A stretch of DNA of 64,000 nt from positions 14,800,852 to 14,864,851 of the forward strand of contig CP034979.1 of assembly GCA_004026145.2 (NCBI GenBank), read 5' to 3'. Of the stretch, positions 62,301 through 64,000 are shown piece by piece. The position numbers and the translations under genes are program-made. The notes under the pieces are model-generated. The model did no database searches, was not told the DNA's origin, and saw only the letters and a list, made by a program, of their open reading frames with translations. Position 1 is the stretch's first letter, and the number at the start of each line of letters is the position of its first letter. Source of the DNA: Takifugu bimaculatus. Its lineage: Eukaryota; Chordata; Actinopteri; Tetraodontiformes; Tetraodontidae.

Positions 62301-64000
62301 GGTGTAAAATTGGTAATTCTGTAACTATCAGGCTGTTCAATCACCGGAACATACGTAAAGTGTGCTGATATAGTTTTATAGTGTTTAATCTCTAGTCTTA
62401 TAGAGATTATTCTAAAGTGATTATTCTAAAATGAAGTGTGGGACGTTGTGTGTTTGCTTTGCTTTGCTGCCCTGATCTGGTCCTCATCCATCACACAGCC
62501 TGGATCAAAGATAGCCTCCGTGAGCTGGGAATGTAGCAGATGTCCTTAATGCCCCCTAAACCAATGTTTTGTTTGTCCCTGGTTCGCCAGTCTTATGATT
62601 TAGAAGGATGATTTAGAATGATGGATTCTGTGCTGTGAGGAGCAGGCCTCGACTCATTTCTCTGTGTTTCCAGCCTGAACTGGTGGTTCATGGGAAAAGT
62701 CGCAGACATTTCTGCAATTCTTTAAAGCTGAAGAGTCAGTAAAGCTCAGGGCTGCTCTGCTTCTTGTTTTTTGGTTTTTTTTGCCTGCAGTGTTTCTGTG
62801 CAATTACTGAGCAATCAGAGCTAATCAGCACAGGTGTGTGAGGAGATAAGACTCATAGATTCTTTGCATTTTCCCTCTTTGAAGCTCACAGTTTTGCTAA
62901 TCTCTGCTGGTGAACATGTCAGGTGGAGTCATCACACCTGGATCACACACAAATTAAAACAATGGAAGTCTGGCGTTGCAGTCAGCATTTTAAGCCTGAT
63001 TTTGCAAATGCCAAAGACAGAAATATAAAAATAAGGACTTTAGGGCTGCCTCAAATTTGTCCTTACAGTGTAGCAACTCTAGGTTTTGGCTTATATGCCT
63101 TTAGGCTGCCATTTAAAAAAAAAGAAAAAAAGTTAATAAACCCCTAGAAACTCTGCACTAGCTCATGAGCTAACCACGAGTGGTTAGCTGCAGCAGGCAG
63201 CCGCCGGTGCTGTGAAGATTGACAGGTGCTCATCTACTCTTCATAGGAGGGCAAAAAGTGGTGCTTCGTGATGAAAGCTGCCTCCAAAACATCATGGGCT
63301 TGCATCTCAGCCAATAGCAAAATTTGATTGTAGTGGCCAGCTTTTGACATATAGAGGACAGTAGCTCAGACATGTGTAGCAGAGTTCATCAGCACCAAAG
63401 AGCACCCAAAATGATCTTGTGAAGCACCTCAGAGGCACATATTAAACATCTAAACTGACTCAGGCGCTGCTCTATGAGCCAACACAACTCTCTTTATTTG
63501 CACTAAAAGTAACACCCTGGCAATGATGTGCTTATGACATAGTATCAATATGAAATAAGGTGTGCAGTGTTGTCTTTGAATCCTCTCTCACTCTCAGAAT
63601 TAACCCCCACCTCCCCTTTGTTTCTTTCTGTCCAGAAAAGAGCTTGTTAGCTTAAATAATGCAATCTGTCATGAGGTGTCTGGGCTGTAGGTTGTTTGAG
63701 AATGAAAACAAACAGAAGAGACACGTTGAGTGCGTATCTCTCTCCTGGGAACTCCGCAGCACTATTAATACACCATGGGCTTTTTCATTACACACTTTCC
63801 TCGCATCTCGTGTCATCGCCATGAGATTTCTAACTCAGTGCAACCTTAAATCGCTGCTGTTTCTTTGCTGTGTGGATGTTGAGGGACAGTAAGTGAATAC
63901 AGATTTTTAAAGCATCGGTCGGTCAAGATAGCGAGCAGAGGTTGTCATTAACACAGCAGATTTCCAGCATTCGCTTTGCAGCTTTCTTAAATTTGCACCT

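Larger units (their letters stand above)
52869..64000 (+). other. hpse2 intron 3 (partial)
   Basis: AT-rich DNA after the exon 3 donor with no recognisable hpse2 exon (I looked for the expected KLYNFADCSGLHL-like exon) and no other convincing coding sequence. It contains a TG microsatellite at 58603-58647, a TG/GA tract near 57824-57867, a probable DNA-transposon remnant at about 58562-59312, and an inverted repeat at 63159-63189. Confidence 0.7.

Noticed and set aside
1..64000. CRISPR arrays, operons, prophage or bacterial defence systems
   Set aside because: The genes have introns, poly(A) signals and vertebrate-specific families throughout; nothing prokaryotic is present.

Overview
The window is vertebrate nuclear DNA, most likely from a ray-finned (teleost) fish. 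It has multi-exon genes with short GT-AG introns, many CA/GATA/ATT microsatellites, scattered non-LTR retrotransposon debris, and an nkx3.3 homeobox gene next to nkx2.3, an arrangement I know from fish. Gene models were built by reading exons across splice sites. Six models keep frame through every junction I could see, and five of these run from start to stop codon. No cellular system unknown to biology is evident; this is a conserved developmental and metabolic gene block.

Layout, left to right: (1) 128-2313, minus: internal part of a tetratricopeptide-repeat gene resembling ttc31, with an apparent one-base frameshift in a TPR exon. (2) about 4800-5340, minus: probable LINE 3' fragment. (3) 5576-9470, minus: pyroxd2, 16 coding exons, 573 codons, including a 20-base microexon and a GC-AG intron. 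(4) 11927-15980, plus: slc25a28 (mitoferrin-2), 4 exons, 391 codons. (5) 16.0-22.3 kb: intergenic, with a candidate CTCF site and a near-perfect hairpin. (6) 22330-23162, minus: nkx3.3, 230 codons. (7) 26158-27984, minus: nkx2.3, 333 codons, preceded by a short upstream ORF. (8) 28.1-34.0 kb: intergenic. (9) 34019-36824, plus: got1, 9 exons, 410 codons. (10) 38891-47128, minus: cnnm1, 10 exons, 893 codons, convergent with got1. (11) 50041 onward, plus: first three coding exons of hpse2. The last 11 kb appear to be intron, with a probable degraded DNA transposon.

The order hpse2-cnnm1-got1-nkx2.3-slc25a28, with alternating orientations, is the human 10q24.2 order as I remember it, read in reverse. 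Pyroxd2 is near HPSE2 in human but sits at the slc25a28 end here. The neighbours do not form one pathway: mitoferrin-2 imports iron into mitochondria, GOT1 works in the malate-aspartate shuttle, CNNM1 is a membrane protein of the CNNM magnesium-transport family, HPSE2 is a secreted heparan-sulfate binding protein, PYROXD2 is a mitochondrial FAD oxidoreductase-like protein, and the two NK homeobox genes are transcription factors. Conserved linkage more likely reflects long-range regulation around the homeobox pair; that is inference.
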